A program made the position numbers and the translations under genes. From the NCBI GenBank assembly GCA_963920635.1, contig OY987308.1, forward strand, positions 25,916,096 through 25,980,095: 64,000 nucleotides of DNA. The letters run 5' to 3'. Below are positions 40,601 to 55,600 of this stretch, piece by piece. Below the pieces are notes generated by a model. The model worked only from the letters and a program-made list of their open reading frames with translations, had not been told where the DNA came from and searched no databases. Source of the DNA: Pseudeuparius sepicola (lineage: Eukaryota > Arthropoda > Insecta > Coleoptera > Anthribidae). Within the stretch, counting starts at the first letter, position 1, and each line of letters opens with the position of its first letter.

Positions 40601-43600
40601 TTAAATTCTCGGCGCTCGTCCCCGTGAAATTGAAAAGGGCGAAGCCCAAGAATAGACGCTAATAATCATTTTAAGTTGGCCGAAAATTTACCAAATCGGC
40701 TAACGGAGTTATGGGACTTTGCAGAGTCGAAGTTGGATGTTCCCTTTGTCTATTGCGACGATTCGATTAATGCCAGAAACAACGCCGCGCCGAGTTCGGC
40801 ATTAGCATTTTGTAAACGTGGGGGAAAATGAAGTTACTGCAAAGGTCGGAAACGGCTATGAAAAATGTAATTTGTGAACATCATTTTTGTACCCCTGTAG
40901 AAAACATTTAACGCGGGTTTAAAAATTCGAAAATGGAATTTCTTTAGAGGAACTTGGAGACCGGATTCGGTTTCGGTTTTTTTTTATAATTTTTTACCCT
41001 TCTAAAAATACTTAAAGTAGGTTTAATTATTCGAAAACGAATTTCTTTAGAGGAACTTGGAGACTGGATTCGGTTTCTACGCATCAAACTGCATCAGATA
41101 GGCCTATTTCCGGCCAATTTTACAAGGTTTTTCATTCTTTTTTATAATTTTTTAGCCTTTTAAAATACTTAAAATAGGTTTAAAACTTCGAAAATGGAAT
41201 TTCTTTAGAGGAACTTGGAGACTGGATTCGGTTTCTACGCATCAAACTGCGTCAGATAGGCCTATTCTCGGCCAATGTTATAATTTTTATTCATTCTTTT
41301 TTATAATTTTTTACGCTTTTAAAAATACTTAAAGTAGGTTCAAAATTCGAAAAGGAATTTCTTTAGAGGAACTTAGAAACCGAATTCGGCTTCTACGGAT
41401 CAAACTGCGTTGGATAGGGCTATTTCCGGCCAATGTTATTATTTTTTCTTTTCTTTTCGTTAAATAGTTGAATAGGATAATTAAATAGTTGAATAGAATT
41501 CTACCCGAAAACAGTGCTATTCCTAGTAAATCGACCCGCTGAATCGATCTAGCATGATCCCGAAGCCCTAGAACCTATCGGATTCTCAATAATGAAGCTG
41601 TGACATTTTTAATAAATTTTGGTTCTTGAAAATCGTGATTCCGTCGAAGGGAAAATTTAAATTTAGTTTATTAAGTTTTCTGCAGCCTCTTTTGGCCACA
41701 CAGCATTACAATGCCTATATAAATAGAGCGCACTAGCCTATACATATAATAGACGGCGTGATTCAGAGCTCCGCAAATACAACAGAGAAATGTCAGGGTT
41801 TTTTAAGGACGAATATTATTTTAAAAAAATATTTCTTCAAATACGAATATGCCGCATAGCATGTCAAGCACGTCGCGTCTCGCAGCCAATCTGCACGGCA
41901 TCAATACTAACTACATATTGTTTGATTAACTATGGAAATGGCGATACATTTCCTGAATTCAGGATGCGCACCTACCCACCAACTTTTAACTAAATCCCAA
42001 AGTAATCCCAGGGAGGTTTAAACCGCTTTCCGGTAAAGTTATTAAGTTTGCACCGAATGCGACTTGCAGGCGGGCGAGGAGCTCAAAGGGACCGCCTGAA
42101 ATGTTTATTTTAATGTTCCGGGAAGGCTATTTGTCGCCAAAAGCGTTTTTAAGGGAAAGCTCTCGGAAAAACGGCGGGAATTAGGGGCTAGACGAGTTTT
42201 ATGGCTCGCGAGCCGTTTGTTTTTGCTTTATTGTTTTCTTTTTTTTCTTGGCGCGCACCTTTTGAGTTTTTTCGACAAACTAATCGAGGCAGAAATCCTC
42301 ATTTTTCGTGAAATCAATTTTAAATTTCCAATTATGAAGAAGTAGGTATACCTACACAAACGCCTATGCCACTTTGGTGTACGGTGTATCTAAGTACCAC
42401 ATACTCACCGTGTCATATATCAAAATATTGTTAGGCCAGGGAAAATAGAATTTGACCTAGAAAAAAATATTAACTGCAATTTTGTTTTACCATATCAAAG
42501 TTATAAGTAAATACGTTGGTAGAAACCAAAAATTAAACATTTTGAAAAAACGGAACCTTGAGTTACCTCAAAAAACACCTATTTTTCGTTAGAAATTTTG
42601 AGCAAAAATGTTAACTGGATTTTTCTAGACTCTTTAGGTAAAAAAACTTCCCTTGCTATCATATAACATTTTAAGAATATGGAAGTAACTTAGATCGACA
42701 ATGAGAGATAAAAATCGGATAATTTTCTATTTCGGCAAAAGGCAAAAATATTAACTACGTTTTTATTGCAGATGATCATTCCCTTTTACAAATATAATGT
42801 AACTTATACAAAATTAAACATTTATCTGAGCCGCATGTACGTCAGTTGTCACTTCTCATTGGTATAGACTAGGCAAAAATATTAACTGTTTTTTTTTGTT
42901 TAACTTTTTACAATATAACTATATTGAATCATATATGGCGAAATTAAACATTTATTTACGGCGCCTATAGGTCAACAACTGTCACTTGTCATTTCTTTAG
43001 GAAAGCAAAAACATTAACTGTTTTTTTAATTTTTTACAATATAACATTATTAAATCACATATTATAGCGAAATTAAACATTTATTTACGGAGCATGTCGG
43101 TCAACTGTCATTTGTCATTTCAAAATACTCTTCCGTTACCAATTTTTGTTTAATTTCAAAAAATTTAACACAGTGTCCACTTACAAAGTTTAACAAAAAT
43201 CAGCCAGTTAATAATTTTGCTCTCAAAGACAGCTTCAAGTTTCTTTAAAATGTGATTTCCGGCGAAACAATATGTTTAATTTCAGAGCAAACTGTTAATA
43301 CTTGATTTTTAAGGTAATTATAAATAATAAAAACGCAGTTAATATTTTTGCCCAACAAAATATTACGCAAAATGTCATTTTTGCATCATTCGGATACTTG
43401 CGCAAACGTAATCTGTTTAATTTATCAATCACAACTTTATATACCTTACATACTAATAAATGCAGCTTAAAATTCGCAGTTAATATTTATGCCGTCTTTA
43501 TTACAACAAGAAAATGTATTTTTCTAAAAAACGCCCACACGCGTATGTTTATTTTGTATAAAAAAACAATTCTGGCGTTCATTTATTACCAATATTCTGT

Positions 43601-46600
43601 GATGGCATTATAAAAAAGCGGTTATGGATTTTGTCTAGGTTTCGTTATTTTTTACCGTAATTTCCCTGGCCTATGTGTCAAAACTTGGGTACCTACTACT
43701 CAGGGCGATTTACACATAGAGCTTTGACTCTCTATTCATAGGTTGAGTGTCATAAAACTGATTAAAGTCTAAATAATTTTTTAGGATCTAACTAATAAGT
43801 ATTTTGAGTTGCTCCTTCGAACAGCACAAGATAGAAGGTGGCAGCTATCCCTGTTATGTCAAAAATTATTGATCCCACAGTTAAAAATAAGTCTCTTCGA
43901 AACATTGTATCTAAAATAGGTGGGCAACTTTAAACGATAAACACTGAATGCGCCAGCTGGCTAGCCAGTAGCTTTCCATATAACCGGCTAGTTTCCGGTG
44001 TCCCGGAAACTTTAATTTTCCGGGGAAACTTAAGACCACGGCGATACTTGCCAACAACGACACCACTACCCCCCAAAAGTTAATATTAATATTTCAACGC
44101 ACCGCGCTCATACATGTACAGGGGTGGCCGTTTAATTAAATAGATTTGGAAGCGGAAAAACTAATAACTGGACTTCTTGCATTTTTAAAGCGGCGCCAGT
44201 TGCACAATGCGAGAATTTTTAATTAAAATCGGGGTTTGTTCAGGTAAATCGCTACTCGCACATTTCAGCGTTAATTAGCGAAATCTACGCAAACGGACGT
44301 ACAAAGTGGACGTCCGAATAGTAAGAGAAGATCCTCGAAATATGCATAGCATTTCGCAATTTTCAATTATAGAGGGTTTAAATGAGAACTTGCGCAATTT
44401 TCGACGTATGGTGATCGGGTTATATGATTAACAGCACACGGAACATGTTAGGAACTTGAAATATACCCCGACGGAATTTTAAAACATACGTAGACATATT
44501 TATTTCGACTAAAATTTATCCGGACACGAGTAATTAAAACGTCATCAAAAGTATATTTGGTTGCCTGTATCAATATATTCAAATAGTATATTTCATTACG
44601 AGTCTGGAAATAAAGATTTTTCCGTGCGTGCGTGACAAATTCCCGTGTGAGGCGCAGCCGAACACGGGAAGTCATGCAAGCACGGAAAAATCTATTTCTG
44701 GACGTGTAATGAACGATATTTTTTATTATACTTCTTTGAAAACGGAAACTTAAAACATTTTATCGGCATATTATAATAAATTTAATTGACAAAAAATAAA
44801 CAATGCAGACAATATAGTGTTTGGTATGTATGATGCGTTTCCATGGCTACTCTCAAATTATTTCAAAGGTGCTTTGTTGTAAATTAGTTATTGTCAGATA
44901 AGGTGAATAAAACGTCAAAAATATTACAGAAATGTATCTAAATATTGAAACACTTACGAATTAAAATACAAAACAGGTACATGTTAAATATCAGAGAGTA
45001 TATAGAGTTTCTTAAATTTAGTTTACTTTGCTGTATATTTCTATTTTAAAGCCATATATATTTGGTATTTTTATTCAGCGCACGGAAAGTTTTTCCATGC
45101 GCTGTTTCCGTGCGCTAGCCCGAAAAACCCCATCTTTCATTATTGCTAAAACAGATGAAAATTAGGTGTTTTCAAAGAAGTATAATAAAAAGAATATTAT
45201 TTAGCTGAAAAAACTAGGGAATAATATATTATAATTAATTTAGTAGCTGAGTTTTAAAATAGTGTCATTAGTATTTATGCATATTTTCAAATAAACAAAC
45301 CTTATAAATGCACTAGCATTTCCAGCTAACGTAAACTTACCAGTGCCCGACACCTTAAGGATTGATTCATCAAATTTTAATCTATAAAAATCAATTTGGC
45401 GCATTTATTGATGATTCTTAATATGGAGTAAGTAGGAGACACATCACTGGCAATAATTACCAACACCCTCACCCTGAATCTGATAAGCCCAAAACCTGAC
45501 ACCCTATAGAAATTTATTGTCACAGCAATTTTTAAAAAGGAAAACACAAGTGATTATTGTATGTAGAAATGTTTATTTATTCGTACATTCTCATTTGTAG
45601 AACACAGTAACTTATTCTTGAGTAGAAAACTTTGGGTTTCCAATTGTTTCCACAGTTGTTATTAAAAATAATGTTCTCTTTTATTTAGCTATTTCTTTTA
45701 TTTTTCTATGATAATATTGATTCTCGTAAATGTATTCCCATTTTATTTAACTCCAGCTGTTTTTTTCTCATTTAATATTATCTATCTGTTTTCTATTTAT
45801 TGTTCTTCTCTTCCCCTCCATCTTTTCTTCTCCCTATATTTCTCTTTTTTTTTCGAAAAATACTGGTTCTTATCTTCCCCTGAAATGACAGATGGCATAA
45901 ATTCCCTATAGGGTCGTTTCTTAACTATACATCTTTGAACTTATTTGAATTTAATTTGACATGGCAAACTTGTAAAGATCGTAATAGTAGTTATTGGTCG
46001 TGTAGTGTATTGGTCGACAAGTAGAAGACATGGCTCAGAATCGTTGAGTGACAAATCTATACATGTTTTGATGCTCTTGAAAACAGTAGTCCGAGTGCCA
46101 AAAAATGGGACCAATATTGACGTGAACTTCGTACACCATTATAAGGTTTATTGTTAGAGACTTTAGAGATCATTTTTGCATGACTTGTGATTTTCCCAGT
46201 GACTGACACGTTATATGTCAGGCATTGGCTTAGCATAAACATAACATAAGCCAATAGCTGACACCCCAACCAAAATCTTCAAAAACTTGAAATAGTTCTA
46301 AATTATTATCTCACCTTGTTTGCTTAGAAGTATAAGTCACCAAAATTAAGACAGTTTAAAAATCTACTCTAAAAACACGTAATTAGAATGAATATAAACC
46401 TCTATAAATTCACAAGTCGGTAAAAATAGAGAACATACATAACTCATAACTGTGACTTCTATCAACATAATTACTTCAATAGAATGGATTTATATCTGCT
46501 CATTAGCTTATTTTTCAGTTAAATAAAACATGTGTCAGGTTTAGGCAATATGTCAGCCACTGGTATGGTATGTACATTTACGTTAGTTGTAAATAAAATT

Positions 46601-49600
46601 CTATTGATACAGGCAACCAGGCATACTTTTGTTGACGTTTTATTTCTATAGCCTAAAGGCGATGTGAGTGCATTATATAAAATTCTTTGGGAAACCCATC
46701 GAAAGATTATTTCCTTTCAAATCCGACCACCTTAGGAAAGGTACGTTCGTGTTTCCTCATGCAGTCTACGAAGCGTTGCTTAAATAAAACGACCGTAATA
46801 CAATTACGTTTTGCGGCGCCTCCTTCGATGCGGACGCCAATACAGGGTGACCCAAAGTTTGCGCTCGAATCGTCGGACGGGGAAGATCGAATCGAATTGA
46901 GCGGAGCGCGCGCAATTCGGATCGCCCTGTATATGCGGGCGAACGTTTAGAATCACGAAAGTCGCGGGGAATTTCGCGACCGAACTTACCGTCGCGCCGG
47001 ACGAACTTCGCATACCAAACCAGCGCGTTCTAATATGAAAATCGATATGGACAACCGAAAAAAAATTCCCGGCCCGGGGCCCTTCATGGAATATTTAAAA
47101 CGTTATGAGTGCCGTATAAATCGGGCGGCGTACACTGTACACAGGGAGCGCGGTTCCGCGTTTTCACGGGCTTTGAAATTCTTTCGGGGCGGGCGCCCCC
47201 CGGGGTACAGCGGCTTCGATACAACCCGAGGCGCATTTAAAGGGGGCATAAAATGATGTTGTGGTTTGGAAATTTGCAAGAGACCGCTTCCTTCGTTTTT
47301 ATACAATACAGGTGTCCAAACGGGATGATTTCTTCAGGGTTGCCTGGGGACCGCCTCCCGAATGTCCAACCAAAAGATCGCACTCGAACTCTTGGCACGA
47401 ATTGCGATATAGGGAGGTGGTTTCCTAGTTCTTCAAAAAAAGATCTAAGGTCGTTTAAAAATAGATCTTTTCATGCAAAAACGATCTTAGATCAAAGATC
47501 ATCTAAAAATGATTATTTAAAAAAGATCAATCGATCTAAGATCTTTTGGACGATCTAAGATCTTCTAAACGATCTAAGATCCTCTAAATTCATGATATTA
47601 TATAGTTAATAGACATAGATGTCTATAAATACTTTTCCTAATTTTGACATAGTATAAAGTGACATCTTTTAAAACCTGAGCAAGTGATGAGACGTCCAGT
47701 TTTACGTAACTAGTTGTGTAAAGTAAAATTTTACGTAACTAGTTACGTAAAGTTACTACTCTAACTGAACTGGTTACGTAATCAATCAATTGATATACCT
47801 ACCTATGGAGAATTAGACTTTTCTTGTAAAAACGTGTTCACCGATTATTTATGCAATTTATAAGTTATAAAATTCGGAATTTTGAGAAATAGATAATTGA
47901 AAATAAAATACAAATTAACATAAAGCATTCATTTAAATTTGACCACAAAATAGGTTCTTGTACAAAAAGAAAAATCCTTATTAGTACAAAACTATATTCA
48001 TTCTTCTAAAAAAATATATACCTACCTTTCTACCTACATTATTTTGCATAAAAAATCACAGAAATGTTTCAAAAACGAACTACTTACAACAATTATTGAG
48101 GTCAAAATGAGAACATATTTTACAAATATGTAGATATAAAAACAAAAACTCTTATTCCTACAACAACCTAGAGCACTATTTTTTATTCTTAAAAAATAGA
48201 ACATTATTTTATGTAAAAAAAATCACAGAAACGTTTCAAAAATGAACGAAAACAAGTGAGGAAAAGATCTTAGATCGTTATAACTATCTTAGATCCTTTT
48301 AAAGATCTTAGATCTTTAAAACCATCTTAGATCTCTAAAAGGATATTAGATCTTTTAAACGATCTTAGATCTTTAAAATGATCTAAGATCGTCAAATTAA
48401 GATCAAAGATCATATCTTTTTGAAACGATCTTTTTAAAAAAGATCGTTCTTTAGTGAAACCAAAAAGATCTAGATCTAAGATCAAGATCGCGATCTTAGA
48501 TCTTTAAAACGATCTTTTTTAAATAGATCTGCCCAGCTCTGTAGAGGATCAAATTCTGAACAACTGTTCCTCGTAATTTTTTTTGTATCTCTAATACTTG
48601 ACGAGTTACAGCGCATTATCTCGGAAACTAGCAGAGATAGCAGGAAGGTAAATGGGAAAAGAGATTTGTCTAATTTGACATAAAAAGTGCAAATACCAAA
48701 GTTGGAGGGAATTGTGTCCCCAATGCGGTTATCATGTCCTACTTTCCATGACAGCTGTCATGTCGAGATACGACACAAACTTGTGTTTTTTTTATGGAAA
48801 CCATTGTTATTTCCGTTATTTTTCTGAATAACCATATCGAGCAATATATCGTTGGAAAGCTCTAAAAATGCCTGATTTTTTGAGACCATGGCCAACTATG
48901 GTTTCCATTTAAGAAACACAAGTCATATCTCATTGGGGACACAAATCCCCCCAATTTTGGTTCTTACATTTTTTATCTAAAATCGGAAACAACGAATTTG
49001 ATGCTATAAAACTTTTATTAAGGTAAATTACAAAACGTACGCAATTTTTGTCATATAATGCGCTGTACAACAAAAATTTATGAGGGAGAGTTGTTCAGAA
49101 TTATTGGCTCGTTCGGCTGCATTTGCATGAAAAAAAAATCAGGAGCGCGGTCACCCGTCCGCGGGCCGACCGCGCCCGTCGCCGCTGCACTGTCCAAAAT
49201 CCTCCAAACCCCCCTTCAACAAGACATTCATGCATTCCACACCTTGTCCCATTCCTCCCTGTTTACTGGGGGGTGTCGGCCATCCCATTACATCCCGCTA
49301 ATCGTCGACGCACTTAGCCCCCCAATTTGCTTAATTATGGGGTGGTTTCCACCCCGCCGCCCGCAAAAATATCACCTACGCCCGGAATAATACATCCCGG
49401 CGTCAGATTTAGTCTTCTAATGGTTGCTCGCAGGGCCTAATTTGTTTATGCGGGGGGACAGAACGTATACATCCCCCCCCCATAGTCTGACGGCTTTATG
49501 CGAGATATTAATGAAGATCTTCTGCCCGGAGGGCAAACTCTCGGTAGGCCGGTTGGTTCGCCTAGATTTTTTCACAGCAAAGTGTTTGCATCAGCATACA

Positions 49601-52600
49601 TTCGGCTGGATGCTAAGGTATAGAATTGGGCCTGGTGCCAGCTTGGCACTAAGCCACAAGCGCCGGCTACCGCATGCCGTAATTTTGCACTTTGCGAATT
49701 CGGAAGACCCGAGAAAAATACGTTAATTGCGAACTTTTATTAGGTAAGTTTTGATCGGTTCGCAAATCGATTTGCGGCACATATACAAATTGCAAACTTT
49801 CCCCCGGTCACTGTATACGTTTTCTTCATCGATATACTCAAAATTGCTTGGTATCTGCCCGGCCCCAAGGTCCCACACACAACGGCCAATTCATTAGCCG
49901 ATTACCGCTGGAAGGGACAAAGGGTCCCGCCAGTGCCCTCCCGAACCAGTCCCCTAACCTCACATTCTAGATTTGCCGAAAGGAAGCCCCGGGTTTTTTC
50001 ATCCTCGCCGAGCCGCGGTCAACGGTTGATCCCATCGTGATTTACGATTCTCTCCGGTTCTTATGGGGCACGAGGATAATTCATTTCTCGAGTAATATAT
50101 TACGAGCCCTAACAACTATATGTTGGAACAAGCAGTTACTTTGCGAATAAAATGCCAGTTTACCAAAATTATTTTATTCAAATTTTTTTAAATTGTAATT
50201 ATGAAATTAGAAACATTTTTTATGATGTATGGAACTATTTTTACGGTTTAATTATACCTTTCTTGTCGATTACTATTTAATTAATTGTTTGATATTCGAA
50301 AAATGCTGACAACTAAATATTGGAACAAATGGTTTTTAAAAAATTACAACAAAAATTAATAAGGCGTAACGTCGCCCTTGGCTCGAATAACAGCCTGAAC
50401 TCTCTTAGGCATTGTATCAACTAGGCCTTCACAGAGTTCAGGGGTGAAACTATCCCATATTTCTTGCAATTTAGCACGTAGTTGTGGTAAAGTACGCTGG
50501 GGATTATTTCTTAGGCGTTGTTTCATTTTGTGCCAAAGTGTCTCTATTGCATTAAGATCCGGGCTGCTAGAGGGATGTGACAAAACCTTAATGTCATGTT
50601 CTCCCATCGATTTTTTGGTAGATTTAGCCGTATGGCATGAGGCTGCGTCCTGTTGAAAAATAAAATGTCCGGATGGATATAACTTTGCGGCGCTTGGTAA
50701 AAGGGAATGTTCAAGGATATCTTGGTATTTGGCTGCGTTTACTATGCCTTCAATAAAGTGTAGAGTTCCCAACCCTTTGGCCGACATACAACCCCACACC
50801 ATGACGCCCTGTGGAAACTTTACAGTCCTTTTGAGGCAATCCTTATGGAATGCTTCTGTTTTTTCCCGAATCACACGCTTTCTGTAATCTCCTACACAGA
50901 CATCAAATTTGCTTTCGTCGCTATAGATAACTTTGTCCCAGTCATGTTTGGTCCACGAAAGCTTTGATTTGGCCCAAATGTAACGATTCCTTTTTTGAGT
51001 TTCCGTCAACAATGGTTTTTCTTTGGCCTATGGTTAAAAAATAGAAAATTCATACCGCAAAGAAATACCTATCAAACATACCTTATAAAAACTAAGACCG
51101 CTTTTGTGGATATATTTGCGACAGCATTCTCTGGAAACATGCATCCCAGTTTCTCTATTCCACCTTGCAGTTACTTCTCGTAGTGTATTTCTTCTTCCCG
51201 ACTTACATATTCTAATTAAATGCCTTACACTTCTTTGAGAAACAGCTTTTGGACGGCCTGAACTTTTACCGCGAACATCAATATTGGCAGTTTCACCATA
51301 TTTTTTAATTATGTTAATAACAGTAGTTGTTGCTATAGTCAATTCACTGGAAATTTCACGCATTGTTTTTCCTTTATGGTACTGATGAATAATAATTTCT
51401 CGCACTTTTGGATCAGTAGGTTTTCCACGCACCATTATGGTGTTTTACTCGTAATAAAACTGACAATACCTACTAACTTTAATTATTAATACTCAAATGA
51501 CGTGTGAAAATCTTTGTTGACAACACACTTATGTTTCATTCCAAAGCCTCCTTCGCGTCAGGCTGATAAAACTCAAGAAACATGAGGAAGAGCAAAACAT
51601 GTTCCAATATTTAGTTGTCAGCTTTCTCAAATATCAAACAATCAATTAAGCAGTAATCAACAAAAATATATAATTAAACCGTAAAAATAGTTCCATACAT
51701 CATAAAAAAAAGTTTCTAATTTCATATTTACAATTTTAAAAAAATTGAATAAAAAATTTCGGTAAACTAGCATTTTATTCGCAAAGTAACTGCTTGTTCC
51801 AACATATAGTTGTTAGGGCTCGTAATTTGGCGCGCGGCCGGGGAAAAATGGAAGAAATCATCGTCCAGTTGCAGCCGCGTTCTATAACAATTATTAAACT
51901 CGCGTTGAGTTTTTTTTTTACAAAATATGAAAAGGGTGGACACTCGAATGAAAAATGGCGAGGCGCGCAAAGAAATGAATATACAAAAATGCGCCGGGGC
52001 GGGCGTTTTTTCCGGAGCCCCCACGAACAATCTGTATTCTTTTCACTCTCCAACGTGACAGATTAAAACCGAATCGTTCCCCCGGCAGAGGCCACTATTA
52101 ATCCCTACAGGAATTGCCATTTATCACTTCCCCGCGGCCCCTTTAATTTCTTCGAAAACGCGCTTTGTTTCGGGCGGAGGCCCGAGGCGTAGCCGGGGAC
52201 GGCGTTCGCCGGCCGCGACATCCCTCGAGGACGACCCGAAAACCCGTTAACGATTCGACGGGCCCGCGCGGGACGTCCGAAAATCATAATTGCGGACTTA
52301 TTGTTCGTCGGGGGTCGAAATAGGGCCCGTTATTGTTCCCCGGGCGTCTAGCTAGCGCGACGTAGCTATGGGGACGAGCAATTAAAACTTGCGTTCGGGT
52401 TGGCGGCTCTCGCTTTTTGGGCCGCGGTACGGCGATTATTGTAATTTCGGCGGCTGTATTAATAAGTTAAAGTAAGGTAAACATAAGGTAAACCTAACGA
52501 AAATGTACGTTAAATGTAACGAGAACGTAAGCTAAACACAAAGAGAACGTAAAGTAACCGTAACCCGATCGTAAGTTAAACTTAAGGACAACGTAAGATA

Positions 52601-55600
52601 AACATAACGCGAACATAAAGTAAACGTAACTAAAACCTAAGGTAAACTTAAGGTAAACCTAACTAGAATGTCAGGTAAACACAGCTAGAACATGAGGTAA
52701 GATAAACATAACGCGAACGTAAGGTAAACGTAATTAGAACCTACGGTAAACCTAACTAGAACGTCAGGTAAACACAGCTAGAACATAAGGTAACCGTAAC
52801 TTGATCGTAAGTTAAACGTAACTAGAACCTAAGGTAAACTTAAGGTAAACCTAACTAGAACGTCAGGTAAACACGGCTAGAACATAAGGTAACCGTAACT
52901 TGATCGTAAGTTAAACTTAAGGACAACGTAAGATAAACATAACGCGACAGTAAGGTAAACGTAACTAAAACCTAAGGTAAACGTAAGGTAAACCTAACTA
53001 GAACGTTAGGTAAACATAACTGGAACGTAAGGTAAACGTAACTAGAGCGTAAGGTAAACGTAACTAGAACGTAAGGTAAACGTAACTAGAACGTAAGGTA
53101 AACCTAACTAGAACGTAAGGTAAACCTAACTAGAACGTAAGGTAAACCTAACAAGAACGTCAGGTAAACACAACTAGAACATTAGGTAATTAAACATAAC
53201 GTAAACGCGCCGTAAACATTCCTTCACTGCCACCATGAAACCTAGTGGATGGCAACGTTTGCAAACACCAAAAAATTAACCGCCGCTCCCGAATTTCAGC
53301 CAAAATCCCCAACAATCATCCCCAGCAGAGCGCACCCCAGTTTGATTCCCCATCCCCCTTCCCGTAATCCCTGGAAATTAGGAGAGCGCTAGCGCGACCG
53401 GATGTACGTCATCAACTTATTTCGCCCCATTTAACCTAACATTGATATATACTACCGCGGGGCCGCAATCTTGCCTCCATTCACACGAAACCCCATTATC
53501 CGACGGTCTATTATCTGTTATGATATTGTAGTATGGAGGTTATATTGAGGCGGGCGCGGAACATCTTGCCGTCTTCGACGTTTTTCGGACGATCGCGTAG
53601 TTAACGCCCGGCATCTCCGCACGGGTCCCTTTGAGGCCTGGGACCCTTCGTACGAGGCTTAATATTAGATAAAGCTGTGCCCGAGGCTGAGAAAACTGAG
53701 CACTGGTACGGCATTATTAAACATGAAAGGAATTCAATTAATAATCGCACAAGGGGTAGGAACAAACGCTGTGGGGACAGCCCTCCGGTATTGGAGCTAT
53801 AACTCCGCTTGACGTTGAATTAACTGATGGTCTAATACACCACTTTTTTTATTTTCGTGCTTTACCTGTTTGTAGTACGGCAACACTGCTCGTATTCCCG
53901 GTGCATTTTGTGCGCAAGCGCATTTGTTCCTTCGGTATCGGACCACAGAGATTATATATGCATAGAATAGAGTGCTGTGCGCATGTGTAATGGGCAAAAA
54001 AAAACAATCTAACCATCTCTTGGCACTTTAAAAACCTTACAGCACAAAAAACGGAAATATTTTTTACTGCGAAATTTGTTACATATTATTGCCGCATATT
54101 TCCAATTAAGCATGAATGTTTTTCATTGCGGTTTGTGCAACGCGAATAAATTTCCGAGAACATCAAATATTTTAATGGCCATTATTAATTTTATCCGTGC
54201 ATGTGGCAAAAACAAATGAGATATATCAACATAATATCGACAGCATTCTAATTAGCTTTTTATCCCGTCGAAATATTCGTCCTTCGAACGCCGAAAAATC
54301 TCCCGACGTCCCGAATGCCATCTATCAATAAGTACGAAGTTTTCCGATACCCGAAACTTTTCGCATCCATGTAAAACAGCAAAATATTAGGGGAAGTTTT
54401 CTAATATAAAAAGCGGGGCCCCCCCAAGGGCCAAACTCTAACCCCTGCCTCCGCAATAATTCTTCCAGGTCGTACATCGAACGGTACAGTCGTGTTCACG
54501 TGTAATGTCGTATTGCAGTTTGCGACTGCCATACGGAACAACCGTTGGTATAGTAAGGGCAGAATGTAAAGGCGAAGTCGGCCATAAAATCGAGAGAGAT
54601 GGGCTATGATTTTGCTCTCCCTTATGTATTGGAGCTTAAATAACCGAAATACCAACTTTTTATTGCTCTGTCCTTGTCTGATACATTATGTTAATAAAGA
54701 TAATATATTCAAATGGGAGTACGCCTATAAAACAGGGCAGTAATTAAATATTTGGTTTATTTTGGTGATAGACTTCCTGTAATACCAATGCAGCGTGAAG
54801 TATTCAGTGCCCAAAGTAGAAAATTAATATTAAATGTGGTGAAATATTTCCAAGAAAAAAAAGATTACACACGTGAAAATTTATCGGTACTTCAATGTGC
54901 ATCGGAGGCGTTACAGTACAAGGACCATTTCACGAATTAGGCAAGAAGGCATTAAACATATTAAAATGGTACACACTAAACGTAAAGCAGCCCCGAAAAC
55001 CAAAGATTCATATTCGGATGATAGTATTTTATATTCTGACTAAAATTCATAACGAATTAAATGTATATTATTATTATTTATTTATTATGTATATACTGAC
55101 TTCTGACTATGTAAAGTTTATTTTATGTTGATATTTAATTTGTAACTAAAAATATAAATATTTTTTTTGCTTAACCATTACAATAATTATTTAAATACCT
55201 AAGACCTACTTTGAATTTCAGGATCATTGTCTTTTAATTGACAGTCTAAATTACGGAATTAATCTTCAAAAATTACAAATGAAATTAGAACAAATTTTTA
55301 ATCCGTCCGTTCACATCAGGTAGTAAAGCAATAAATTATTCTAGGCCGACCCTGCCTGCCTTAAACAATCAACTAGACAAGTACTAGGTTTTCTGTCTCT
55401 CTTCCTTTCATGAAAGGTGCTTAGCGAACTTTAAGACGTACGTCGAATACAAATTGGAGGACGAGACATGAGTGTAATTGTGCGAGTGCAAGTAAAGCAA
55501 TAGATATAGCTCTCTCTTTTTGATGATTTATTGCCGACTTCGCTTTTACATTCTGCCCCTACTATTAGTATACAGTAATATTGAACCAAAACCCAAACAT

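Noticed and set aside
43302..43613. 103-codon ORF inside the TAGGCC element as a transposase
   Set aside because: No catalytic motif or DNA-binding signature; the sequence is A+T-rich and partly made of the element's inverted repeats.
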